DNA of 20,048 bases from NCBI GenBank assembly GCA_903832395.1, contig CAILBF010000168.1, positions 1 to 20,048 of the forward strand, in the 5' to 3' direction. The notes below the pieces were generated by a model. That model did not search any database and was not told the origin of the DNA. It saw only the letters and a program-made list of their open reading frames with translations. The stretch's first letter is position 1; each line of letters begins with the position of its first letter. Shown here piece after piece: positions 7,862 through 14,552 of this stretch. A program made the position numbers and the translations under genes. This DNA comes from an uncultured Actinomycetes bacterium. Its GTDB lineage: Bacteria > Actinomycetota > Actinomycetes > Nanopelagicales > Nanopelagicaceae.

Positions 7862-8484
7862 CACTTCTTCTCTGGCAAAAGGTGGCGTGCGGGCTCGGAG
7901 TATGTGAGTCCGGAGATAAGACCATCATCATCAAAATGGACACTTGTAACTGAAGCTAGAGAGCATTCGCGTTTACGTGGATCATGCAATAAGCGTCGGC
8001 TTTCGATGGCACTTCTTAAAATCCAAATGGGAAGTTGGTGGGAGATACAAATTGCATCTTTACCCGCAGCTGCATCGCGCGCAGCAAAAATCGCAGCAAG
8101 CATTCGTGTGATTTGCTCTTCATACGGTTCGCCCCATGATGGCTTCCAAGGATTCAAAAGGTGTATCCAGGCTGATGGATGCCTAAGAACCCCGTCACCA
8201 ACGCCAAATGGTTTACCTTCAAAAATATTTGAAGCTTCAATCAATCGTTCATCCGTTGTTATCGAAATATTGTGCGCAGCTGCGATTGGAGCGGCAGTCT
8301 CTTGCGCACGTTGCAACGGAGAAACATGAAGAGCGCCTAGATCAATAGTTTTAGACCAATCGCCAAGAGTTTGTGCCATCTCTTGCCCACGGTTGGAAAG
8401 TTTCCAACCGGGTTGGCGACCGTAAAGAATCTTGGCAGGGTTTTCGACTTCACCGTGACGAATCACATGGACGCTAGAGCTCAT
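7861..8484 (-). CDS. Histidine phosphatase (phosphoglycerate mutase-like) family protein
   Basis: A 207-residue branch-1 histidine phosphatase. RHGE at residues 9-12 contains the phospho-accepting H10; R59 (SPLQRAQET), E83 and the second catalytic histidine H149 (ISHQ) complete the active site. The substrate cannot be read from the sequence. It is much shorter than, and lacks the insertions of, glycolytic phosphoglycerate mutase GpmA, so a phosphatase role is more likely. It leads the run into the thioredoxin, ccdA, resB and ccsB genes, the same order as Rv0525-Rv0529, yet its link to cytochrome maturation is not known. The ATG at 8484 lies six bases after a TATGCT box, with no Shine-Dalgarno sequence. 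Confidence 0.92.
   Translation of the reverse strand: MSSSVHVIRHGEVENPAKILYGRQPGWKLSNRGQEMAQTLGDWSKTIDLGALHVSPLQRAQETAAPIAAAHNISITTDERLIEASNIFEGKPFGVGDGVLRHPSAWIHLLNPWKPSWGEPYEEQITRMLAAIFAARDAAAGKDAICISHQLPIWILRSAIESRRLLHDPRKRECSLASVTSVHFDDDGLISGLTYSEPARHLLPEKK
8391..8409. repeat. 19-base inverted repeat inside the histidine phosphatase gene
   Basis: GGTTGGAAA and its exact complement TTTCCAACC flank a single base at 8400. As RNA it would form an eight-base-pair stem with a three-base loop. It covers codons 26-32 of the phosphatase (G-W-K-L-S-N-R), a region constrained by protein sequence, so it may be chance. Confidence 0.5.
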
Positions 8485-8490
8485 TGGTCA

Positions 8491-8496
8491 AGCATA
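8491..8496 (-). promoter_or_regulatory. -10-like box TATGCT for the cytochrome-maturation operon
   Basis: TATGCT on the minus strand ends six bases before the ATG at 8484. This spacing places transcription start at or next to the A of the ATG, indicating a leaderless mRNA. It is the only promoter-like site seen for the five-gene run down to ccsB. Confidence 0.5.
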
Positions 8497-8522
8497 AAGC
8501 GTCTGAATTGGACCAAGTTCGT

Positions 8523-8528
8523 TAAGGT
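8523..8528 (+). promoter_or_regulatory. -10-like box TAAGGT for the HAD phosphatase gene
   Basis: TAAGGT ends six bases before the ATG at 8535, and there is no Shine-Dalgarno sequence. It pairs with the divergent TATGCT box at 8491-8496 in a 50-base intergenic region. Confidence 0.45.
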
Positions 8529-8534
8529 AGTGAC

Positions 8535-9302
8535 ATGGCACTCACGGCGAAACGGGCGGCCTTTTTCGATGTCGATAACACGCTGATTCGCGGTTCAACC
8601 CTCTATTTCCTTGGCCGTGGCATGTACCAGCGGGGTTACTTCACGAAGAAAGACATCTCACGATTTGCTCTGGCAAATTTAAGATTCCGATTAACGGGAA
8701 AAGAAAATCAAGATGAAATAGCCCGTATTCAAGATGCTGCAACGAACTTTATTGGCGGCCATAGCGTCAAAGATATCGAAGCGATCGCGCAAGAGATTTA
8801 TGATGAGTATGTATCCCCCGCAATCTGGCAAGGCACGATTGATATCGCCCAAAAACATCTAGCAAACAATGAAGAGGTGTGGCTGGTTACTGCAGCACCC
8901 GAAGATATGGCAATCGTGATTGCAAATCGCTTAGGTTTAACCGGTGCTCTTGGAAGTAAGGCGCAAACTAAAGATGGTGTTTATACCGGCGCTATGTCTG
9001 GCGCTTTGTTGCATGGGCGAGCTAAAGCAATAGCCGTGAAAAGTTTGGCTGAACGCAATGGTTTAAATTTGCCTGATTCTTATGCCTACTCTGATAGCCA
9101 TAATGATTTGCCGCTTTTACAATCCGTAGGGCATCCATCGGCTATAAATCCCGATGCCCTTCTTACTCTTCGTGCAATGGCTGAGGGTTGGCCCATACAT
9201 GACTTCCGTAGATTGCGCTTTATTGGGCATGCGATTTCACCCGTCGTTACTCGTTTAGCAGGCCTTGCCGCTTGGCTCACTCCGCGAAGAAAGCAGCATT
9301 GA
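8535..9302 (+). CDS. HAD-IB family phosphatase, SerB-like
   Basis: A 255-residue haloacid dehalogenase-type hydrolase of subfamily IB, related to phosphoserine phosphatase and to Rv0505c (SerB1). Motif I is DVDNTL with the nucleophile D12 and D14; motif II is the threonine T119 in VTAAPEDM; a lysine near K164 fits motif III; motif IV is SDSHNDLPLL with D187 and D191. A helical cap lies between residues 20 and about 105. The C-terminal 45 residues are basic and hydrophobic and could bind the membrane. The substrate may be phosphoserine, a lysophospholipid-type phosphate or another small phosphate; I cannot tell. It is transcribed alone from a leaderless-type promoter. Confidence 0.9.
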   Translation: MALTAKRAAFFDVDNTLIRGSTLYFLGRGMYQRGYFTKKDISRFALANLRFRLTGKENQDEIARIQDAATNFIGGHSVKDIEAIAQEIYDEYVSPAIWQGTIDIAQKHLANNEEVWLVTAAPEDMAIVIANRLGLTGALGSKAQTKDGVYTGAMSGALLHGRAKAIAVKSLAERNGLNLPDSYAYSDSHNDLPLLQSVGHPSAINPDALLTLRAMAEGWPIHDFRRLRFIGHAISPVVTRLAGLAAWLTPRRKQH

Positions 9303-9342
9303 TTACGCGATAAGGGCTAAAGCCCAGTAATGTTAGCAAGTT

Positions 9343-11538
9343 ATGGAAATGCGCTCATTCTCCGACTACTTGCGTAGTGTTGATGATGCTGCCCTTTTAA
9401 AACTCTTCGCAGCGCGTCCCGATCTTGTTTCTCCAGTGCCACCAGATATCGCCTCCCTCGCCGTACGTGCATGCTCGCCCCCTAGTCTGGCTCGAGCAAT
9501 CGATTCACTTAATCAATGGCAGTTCCAAGTTTTAGAGGCAGCCAGTGCTCTCAATGAACCTTTCATACTCAAATCACTTGTCGCCCTCACCGATAAAGCA
9601 TGCGCGGATGCGCTTGATCATTTAATTTCTATTGGACTCATTTATTCTTCCGATGATGGAATGCGCCTTCCCTCACAACTGCGCGATGTAATCGGTGCAG
9701 AGCCCGCTGGGCTTGGTCCAGCTTCGATGGCAAAACTGAAGTTAAGCGAATTAGAAAGCGCTCCAACTGATGCTAAAAAAGTATTGGAACGACTCATTTG
9801 GGGTCCACCACGCGGAAGCGTCGGTGATATTAAAAATCCGGGACCGGGAGTTGCTTGGTTGCTTGAACGCAAGTTTTTAGTACCACTTGATCAGCGCACC
9901 GTCATTCTTCCGCGCGAGGTCGGTATTTATCTTCGCGGTGGTAAATCGCATAAAGAAAGGCTCATCGATGCTCCAGTTTTGACTGGTGCAAAACGCGATG
10001 AGAAGCAGATAAATCTAGCGGCGATTGCAAATATCTCAACGGTTCTTCGTTGGGTAGAAGAGTTATTAAATTTCTGGGCTGAAGAGCCTGCCGATGCATT
10101 GCGTGCAGGTGGTTTGGGTGTCAGAGATCTGAAAATTATCGCTACTCACCTTGGAGTCGATGAATCCTGTACTGCCTTTATTACTGAGCTTGCATACTTA
10201 ACGTCGCTTATAAGCATTGACGCAGATGATCGGATTATGCCGAGTAACAAATTTGATATCTGGTTAATGCAAACACCTGCTAATCGCTGGCAAGCCCTCG
10301 CCAGTGCTTGGCTAATTACTTCGCGCGTTAGTGGCTTAGTCGGCCGATCTGAAGCTAAGAATGTTGCCGCTCTTGGACCTGAACTAGATCGCGTAAATGC
10401 TGTTCGAGTTCGCGCCTTAACCCTGACGATATTGAACGAGAATCAAAACGTAGCTCCCGAAACAAAGGCTTTCAATGAACTTCTGTCTTGGCGAGCACCA
10501 GTGCGCCGTAACTCCTCACTCCAATCGGAGTTAGCTGCATGGAGTTTGCGTGAGGCTGAGTGGTTAGGCATAACTGGGCAAGGAGCACTATCTAAATATG
10601 GTTCAGCGATTTTAAATGATGAAGATTTGGATCTCATAAATAATGATCTTCCTAAAACCGTCGATCACATTCTTATTCAAAGCGATAACACTGCCATTGC
10701 TCCAGGGCCTCTCGAACATGAGATTTCTCAGCAGTTAGCCATCATGGCTGAAATTGAAAGCCGCGGCGGAGCAACTGTTTATCGATTTAGTGAGTCGACC
10801 ATCCGTCGCGCCTTGAATCATGGCAAAACTGGTGATGAGATTAGAGCTTTTCTTTCCAAAACATCTAAAACACCAATGCCTCAACCACTCGAATATCTGA
10901 TCGCCGATGTTGCAAAGAAACATGGAAAACTGAGGGCGGGAAATACCTCCTCTTTTATTCGCTGTGAGGACACTGCCCTCATTGCTCAGATTATGAGCGA
11001 TAAGAAATTAGAGGTCCTCTCCCTCCGAAGAATCGCACCTGAAGTTGTAATTTGCGATCACGATGCCACCGACTTAATGCGCGTTCTCCGCGAAGCTGGA
11101 TACTTGCCCGCTGCTGAATCAGCAAATGGCTTAATTCTCACTGGCCCACGTTCAAATCGCGCACTCACCAAGCCAAGACCACCGCGCATTATTGGTGAGA
11201 TCGAAATTCCTAATAGCGATTTATTGAATTCTGCAATTCGTGCAATTCGAACCGGTGAAAAATCAAGCCATAAACAAACCCATCTTCGTCAGGCCGCGAG
11301 CGAAGCTTTAGGTGCGCTTCCACGAAACACCGCAAATGAAACAATGGATCTAGTGAATCGATTTATTCTCGAGGAGAAATCGCTCTCAATTGGATATGCC
11401 GATAACAATGGATCGGTTACACACCGAATCATCGATCCCATCCGCGTCAGCGCAGGCTCACTTATAGCCCGTGACCACGCAACCGGAGAAGTGCAGTCCT
11501 TTCGAATTCCACGCATCACCGGCATAGCACCGCTATAG
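9343..11538 (+). CDS. XPB-partner helicase-associated protein with WYL-like C terminus
   Basis: A 731-residue protein resembling the actinobacterial helicase-associated family that includes Rv0862c, the neighbour of XPB (Rv0861c) in mycobacteria. The N-terminal half looks like repeated winged-helix segments with no helicase motifs. Residues about 441-527 (DHILIQSDNTAIAPGPL to KKHGKLRAG) match the XPB/Ssl2 helicase C-terminal-like domain (Helicase_C_3). Residues about 675-731 (SLSIGYAD, RIIDPIRVSAGSLIARD, SFRIPRITG) resemble a WYL-type beta barrel. No Walker motif is present, so it is not a helicase itself. Its role is unknown; a regulator or partner of XPB is likely. The start is the first of two nearby ATGs (9343, 9349); a TAATGT box lies at 9328-9333. 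Confidence 0.85.
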   Translation: MEMRSFSDYLRSVDDAALLKLFAARPDLVSPVPPDIASLAVRACSPPSLARAIDSLNQWQFQVLEAASALNEPFILKSLVALTDKACADALDHLISIGLIYSSDDGMRLPSQLRDVIGAEPAGLGPASMAKLKLSELESAPTDAKKVLERLIWGPPRGSVGDIKNPGPGVAWLLERKFLVPLDQRTVILPREVGIYLRGGKSHKERLIDAPVLTGAKRDEKQINLAAIANISTVLRWVEELLNFWAEEPADALRAGGLGVRDLKIIATHLGVDESCTAFITELAYLTSLISIDADDRIMPSNKFDIWLMQTPANRWQALASAWLITSRVSGLVGRSEAKNVAALGPELDRVNAVRVRALTLTILNENQNVAPETKAFNELLSWRAPVRRNSSLQSELAAWSLREAEWLGITGQGALSKYGSAILNDEDLDLINNDLPKTVDHILIQSDNTAIAPGPLEHEISQQLAIMAEIESRGGATVYRFSESTIRRALNHGKTGDEIRAFLSKTSKTPMPQPLEYLIADVAKKHGKLRAGNTSSFIRCEDTALIAQIMSDKKLEVLSLRRIAPEVVICDHDATDLMRVLREAGYLPAAESANGLILTGPRSNRALTKPRPPRIIGEIEIPNSDLLNSAIRAIRTGEKSSHKQTHLRQAASEALGALPRNTANETMDLVNRFILEEKSLSIGYADNNGSVTHRIIDPIRVSAGSLIARDHATGEVQSFRIPRITGIAPL

Positions 11539-11541
11539 GAT
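11536..11541 (+). promoter_or_regulatory. -10-like box TAGGAT for the M20 peptidase gene
   Basis: TAGGAT begins within the stop codon of the helicase-associated gene and ends six bases before the ATG at 11548, with no Shine-Dalgarno sequence. It suggests that the M20 gene and the coupled XPB gene also have a promoter of their own. Confidence 0.45.
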
Positions 11542-11547
11542 TGACCC

Positions 11548-12606
11548 ATGTTGTCAGCGCTAGAAAAACTCGTACGGTTGGAATCACCAACGGATGATTT
11601 AGATGCCTGCCGCGAAGTAATTGAATACGCCAGTGCAATTGCACAAGAAGTGCTCGGCAAGCCCGCACAGATTCGTGAAGTAAATGGGCGTCCAGTTTTT
11701 TGGTGGGGTGCAGCTAACCCCGATGTCGTTGTTCTTGCACATTTAGATACCGTTTGGCCCAAGGGGTCTTTCCAGCCAGTGTGGAGTGTCAAAGACAATA
11801 CCGCAACGGGTCCTGGAATTTTCGATATGAAGGCCGGCTTTATTCAAGCTTTATATGCAATGGCGGATATCGATGGATCTGTGGCCCTTGTTGCAACTAG
11901 CGATGAAGAGACTGGCAGTGCAACAAGTAAAGATTTTATTAAAGAGATTTCGGCAAAAGCTAAAGCGGTCTTAGTGCTTGAAGCAACGCTCAATGGGAAA
12001 GTTAAAACCGGCCGCAAGGGCACTGCGATGTATCAAATCCGCATCCACGGCAAGGCTTCTCATGCCGGCCTTGAACCTGAAAAAGGCGTTAACGCAACGG
12101 TTGAAATGGGGCATGCAATTCTTGCCATCTCAGCCCTTGAAAATAAAGAGCTCGGTACAACTGTCGTTCCAACAATGCTGCGTGCCGGCAATACTACAAA
12201 TACTGTCCCCGATTTAGCCGTGCTCGATATTGATGTTCGCTCTTTTTCTATGAATGAGCTCAACCGTGTAGATACCGCGGTCCGAAATTTAAAGGCAGTA
12301 AACCCTGCAACGCGTTATGAAATTACTGGCGGATTTAATCGCCCACCACTAGAAACTACTTCGACAATGGCTTTGTATGAGCGTGCGGAGAAAGTAGCTA
12401 AAGCTTTGGGAATGCCGCCGCTTGGCCATGCCTCGGTCGGCGGAGCGAGTGATGGTAATTTCGCTGCGGCCGCTGGCGCACAAGTATTAGATGGATTAGG
12501 CGCAGTTGGAGATGGCGCACACGCAGCGCATGAGTGGGTCGATATAACAACTCTTGAATCTCGAAGCGCATTTTTGCACGCATTGATTAAGGACATTCTT
12601 AAATGA
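11548..12606 (+). CDS. M20 family metallopeptidase, glutamate carboxypeptidase-like
   Basis: A 352-residue di-zinc M20 enzyme closest in motif pattern to glutamate carboxypeptidase (CPG2). Zinc ligands and catalytic residues are in place: H65 and D67 (LAHLDT), bridging D93 (FDMK), catalytic E120 and ligand E121 (DEET), E145 (LVLEAT) and the last ligand H328 (AAHEWV). A dimerisation (lid) domain spans about 160-275 (GKASHAG onward), and GGASDGN lies near 310. No signal peptide is present, so it acts in the cytoplasm, on a folate-, peptide- or acyl-amino-acid-type substrate that cannot be fixed from sequence. It overlaps the XPB start by four bases (ATGA). Placement between two XPB-system genes is unusual. 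Confidence 0.92.
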   Translation: MLSALEKLVRLESPTDDLDACREVIEYASAIAQEVLGKPAQIREVNGRPVFWWGAANPDVVVLAHLDTVWPKGSFQPVWSVKDNTATGPGIFDMKAGFIQALYAMADIDGSVALVATSDEETGSATSKDFIKEISAKAKAVLVLEATLNGKVKTGRKGTAMYQIRIHGKASHAGLEPEKGVNATVEMGHAILAISALENKELGTTVVPTMLRAGNTTNTVPDLAVLDIDVRSFSMNELNRVDTAVRNLKAVNPATRYEITGGFNRPPLETTSTMALYERAEKVAKALGMPPLGHASVGGASDGNFAAAAGAQVLDGLGAVGDGAHAAHEWVDITTLESRSAFLHALIKDILK

Positions 12607-14252
12607 GCGATGGACCATTAATCGTTCAAAGCGATAAGACGCTACTTCTCGATATTGATCATCCAATGTCAACTGAATGCCGACGTGCAATCGCACCTTT
12701 CGCTGAACTCGAACGCTCCCCCGAACACATTCATACGTATCGCCTTACCCCTCTCGGGCTCTGGAATGCGCGTGCTGCAGGTCATGATGCCGAACAGGTT
12801 ATTGACACACTTATTAAATATTCGCGATATGCCGTTCCGCATTCAATTCTCATCGACGTCGCCGAAACAATGTCTCGTTATGGAAGACTTCGGTTAGAGG
12901 CCGATCCGGTACACGGCTTAATTCTTGTTACAACCGACACTGCAGTTTTAGAGGAAGTAATCCGTGCACGTAAAATTGCACCTTTACTTGGCGCACGTAT
13001 CGATGCGCAAACTATTGCGGTGCTGCCAAGCCAACGCGGACAAATTAAACAATCGCTGCTGCGCTTAGGGTGGCCGGCTGAAGATTTTGCAGGTTATGTT
13101 GATGGGCAAGCTCACAATATTGATTTAGTACAAAAAGACTGGAAAATTCGTCCTTATCAAGAGTTAGCGGCCGAGGGTTTTTGGCATGGTGGTTCCGGTG
13201 TTGTGGTTCTTCCATGCGGGGCCGGAAAGACAATTGTTGGCGCTGCAGCTATGGCCCATGCAAAGGCCACAACTTTAATTTTGGTAACAAATACCATCGC
13301 GGCCCGTCAATGGCGCGAGGAGTTACTCAAGCGCACAACCCTCAATGAGGATGAAATTGGCGAGTACTCAGGTTCTAAAAAAGAGATTCGCCCAGTAACT
13401 ATTGCCACTTACCAAGTGATGACTAAGAAGAAGAATGGTGTGTATTCACACTTAGATCTCTTTGATACCCATGACTGGGGCTTGATTATCTATGACGAGG
13501 TGCATCTATTGCCTGCACCGATTTTTCGATTTACTGCAGATATTCAATCTCGACGACGTTTGGGCTTAACCGCGACGTTAGTGCGCGAAGATGGCATGGA
13601 GGGCGAAGTTTTTTCATTAATCGGTCCCAAGCGATATGACGTTCCTTGGAAGGAGATTGAATCTCAAGGATATATCGCACCTGCTGAATGTATTGAAGTT
13701 CGAGTTAATTTAACCGAAAGTGAGCGATTGTTATACGCAACCGCCGAACCTGAAAACCGTTATCGCACATGTGCCACGACTCGTACTAAGCGCGATGTTG
13801 TTGAGGCCTTAGTTGAAAAACATTCCGGCGAACAAATTTTAGTAATCGGTCAGTACATTGATCAATTAGATGAACTATCTGAAACTCTAGGCGTTCCATT
13901 AATTAAAGGTGATACTCCAATTAAAGAGCGCGAGATTCTCTTTAATAAGTTTAGGTCTGGAGAAATTACTTGTTTAGTAGTCTCCAAGGTTGCTAACTTT
14001 TCAATTGATTTACCAGATGCAACTATTGCAATTCAAGTCTCAGGCGCCTTTGGTAGCCGCCAGGAGGAAGCGCAACGTTTAGGGCGAATTCTTCGACCTA
14101 AGTCAGATGGTCGTAGTGCAAAGTTTTATTCGGTCATTTCTCGCGACACAATCGATCAAGACTTTGCACAAAACCGTCAGCGCTTCTTAGCTGAACAGGG
14201 ATATTCCTACAAAATTATTGACGCTGACGATGTTTTTCAAGGGAAGATTTAA
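12603..14252 (+). CDS. DNA repair helicase XPB (superfamily 2)
   Basis: A 549-residue bacterial XPB/Rad25-type 3'-5' DNA helicase. The N-terminal part (about 1-170) corresponds to the damage-recognition-like region. Helicase motifs follow: Walker A PCGAGKT at 204-210, Walker B DEVH at 298-301, LTATLVREDG with the XPB-specific RED residues at 328-330, VSKVANFSIDLPDA as motif V and QEEAQRLGRILRP with arginine fingers around 492-498 as motif VI. The length equals that of the mycobacterial homologue Rv0861c. The cellular role of bacterial XPB in nucleotide excision or transcription-linked repair is not settled. Its start overlaps the M20 stop, and its last 38 bases overlap the convergent glutaredoxin-like gene. 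Confidence 0.96.
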   Translation: MSDGPLIVQSDKTLLLDIDHPMSTECRRAIAPFAELERSPEHIHTYRLTPLGLWNARAAGHDAEQVIDTLIKYSRYAVPHSILIDVAETMSRYGRLRLEADPVHGLILVTTDTAVLEEVIRARKIAPLLGARIDAQTIAVLPSQRGQIKQSLLRLGWPAEDFAGYVDGQAHNIDLVQKDWKIRPYQELAAEGFWHGGSGVVVLPCGAGKTIVGAAAMAHAKATTLILVTNTIAARQWREELLKRTTLNEDEIGEYSGSKKEIRPVTIATYQVMTKKKNGVYSHLDLFDTHDWGLIIYDEVHLLPAPIFRFTADIQSRRRLGLTATLVREDGMEGEVFSLIGPKRYDVPWKEIESQGYIAPAECIEVRVNLTESERLLYATAEPENRYRTCATTRTKRDVVEALVEKHSGEQILVIGQYIDQLDELSETLGVPLIKGDTPIKEREILFNKFRSGEITCLVVSKVANFSIDLPDATIAIQVSGAFGSRQEEAQRLGRILRPKSDGRSAKFYSVISRDTIDQDFAQNRQRFLAEQGYSYKIIDADDVFQGKI

Positions 14253-14517
14253 AGCGGTCCGGATCCACTCGCCAGTAATCATGGTGTTCTCCATCAATGT
14301 GAATCACCGGTACTTGCTCGCCATATAGTTTCTCTAAATTCTCATTATTATCGATATAGATCTTCTCAATCCGAAAATCTAAGTCGGGCTGCATTGTTTC
14401 CAAAAGCTCAATAGCCACCTGGCATAGGTGACACCCATGGCGAGTAAACACCGTGACGGTACAGGTCTCAAACCTGTCAATTTGCTTAGAGAACTCGTTA
14501 TTAGAGCTATCGGCCAT
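14215..14517 (-). CDS. Glutaredoxin-like thiol redox protein
   Basis: A 100-residue protein of thioredoxin fold and glutaredoxin-like family (DUF836 type). VTVFTRHGCHLC gives a beta strand and a CHLC redox site at C29-C32; a cis-proline is expected in VPVIHIDG; H- and W-rich residues follow (GEHHDYWRVD). It probably reduces disulfides in the cytoplasm, but the partner is unknown. Similar small proteins sit near serB1 and hemA in mycobacteria (Rv0508), from memory. The ATG at 14517 has no Shine-Dalgarno sequence; GATGAT six bases upstream is a weak -10 candidate. The final 38 bases lie opposite the end of the XPB gene. Confidence 0.88.
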   Translation of the reverse strand: MADSSNNEFSKQIDRFETCTVTVFTRHGCHLCQVAIELLETMQPDLDFRIEKIYIDNNENLEKLYGEQVPVIHIDGEHHDYWRVDPDRFKSSLEKHRQRQ

Positions 14518-14538
14518 GGTGAAATCATCTCATCTTGG

Positions 14539-14544
14539 TAGTGT
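14539..14544 (+). promoter_or_regulatory. -10-like box TAGTGT for the secreted HExxH protein
   Basis: TAGTGT ends eight bases before the ATG at 14553 and there is no Shine-Dalgarno sequence. It supports the ATG at 14553 over the upstream in-frame TTG at 14535, which would lie in front of the box. Confidence 0.45.
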
Positions 14545-14552
14545 TTGCGCTT

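Noticed and set aside
9314..9325. GGGCTAAAGCCC hairpin after the HAD phosphatase gene as a terminator
   Set aside because: The stem is only four or five base pairs with a tiny loop and no T-run follows, so it does not qualify as an intrinsic terminator.
11289..11798. 169-codon minus-strand open frame opposite the helicase-associated and M20 genes
   Set aside because: It is antisense across the boundary of two well-supported genes; its Ser/Thr/Arg-rich composition is typical of a shadow frame.
14461..14477. ACAGGT-CTCAA-ACCTGT hairpin in the glutaredoxin-like gene
   Set aside because: A six-base stem inside coding sequence is expected by chance in 20 kb and has no T-run or conserved context that I can see.
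14535..14552. TTG start giving a six-residue N-terminal extension of the secreted HExxH protein
   Set aside because: The TAGTGT box lies inside this stretch, and the ATG at 14553 places a normal basic signal-peptide start (MRGIR) at the N terminus.
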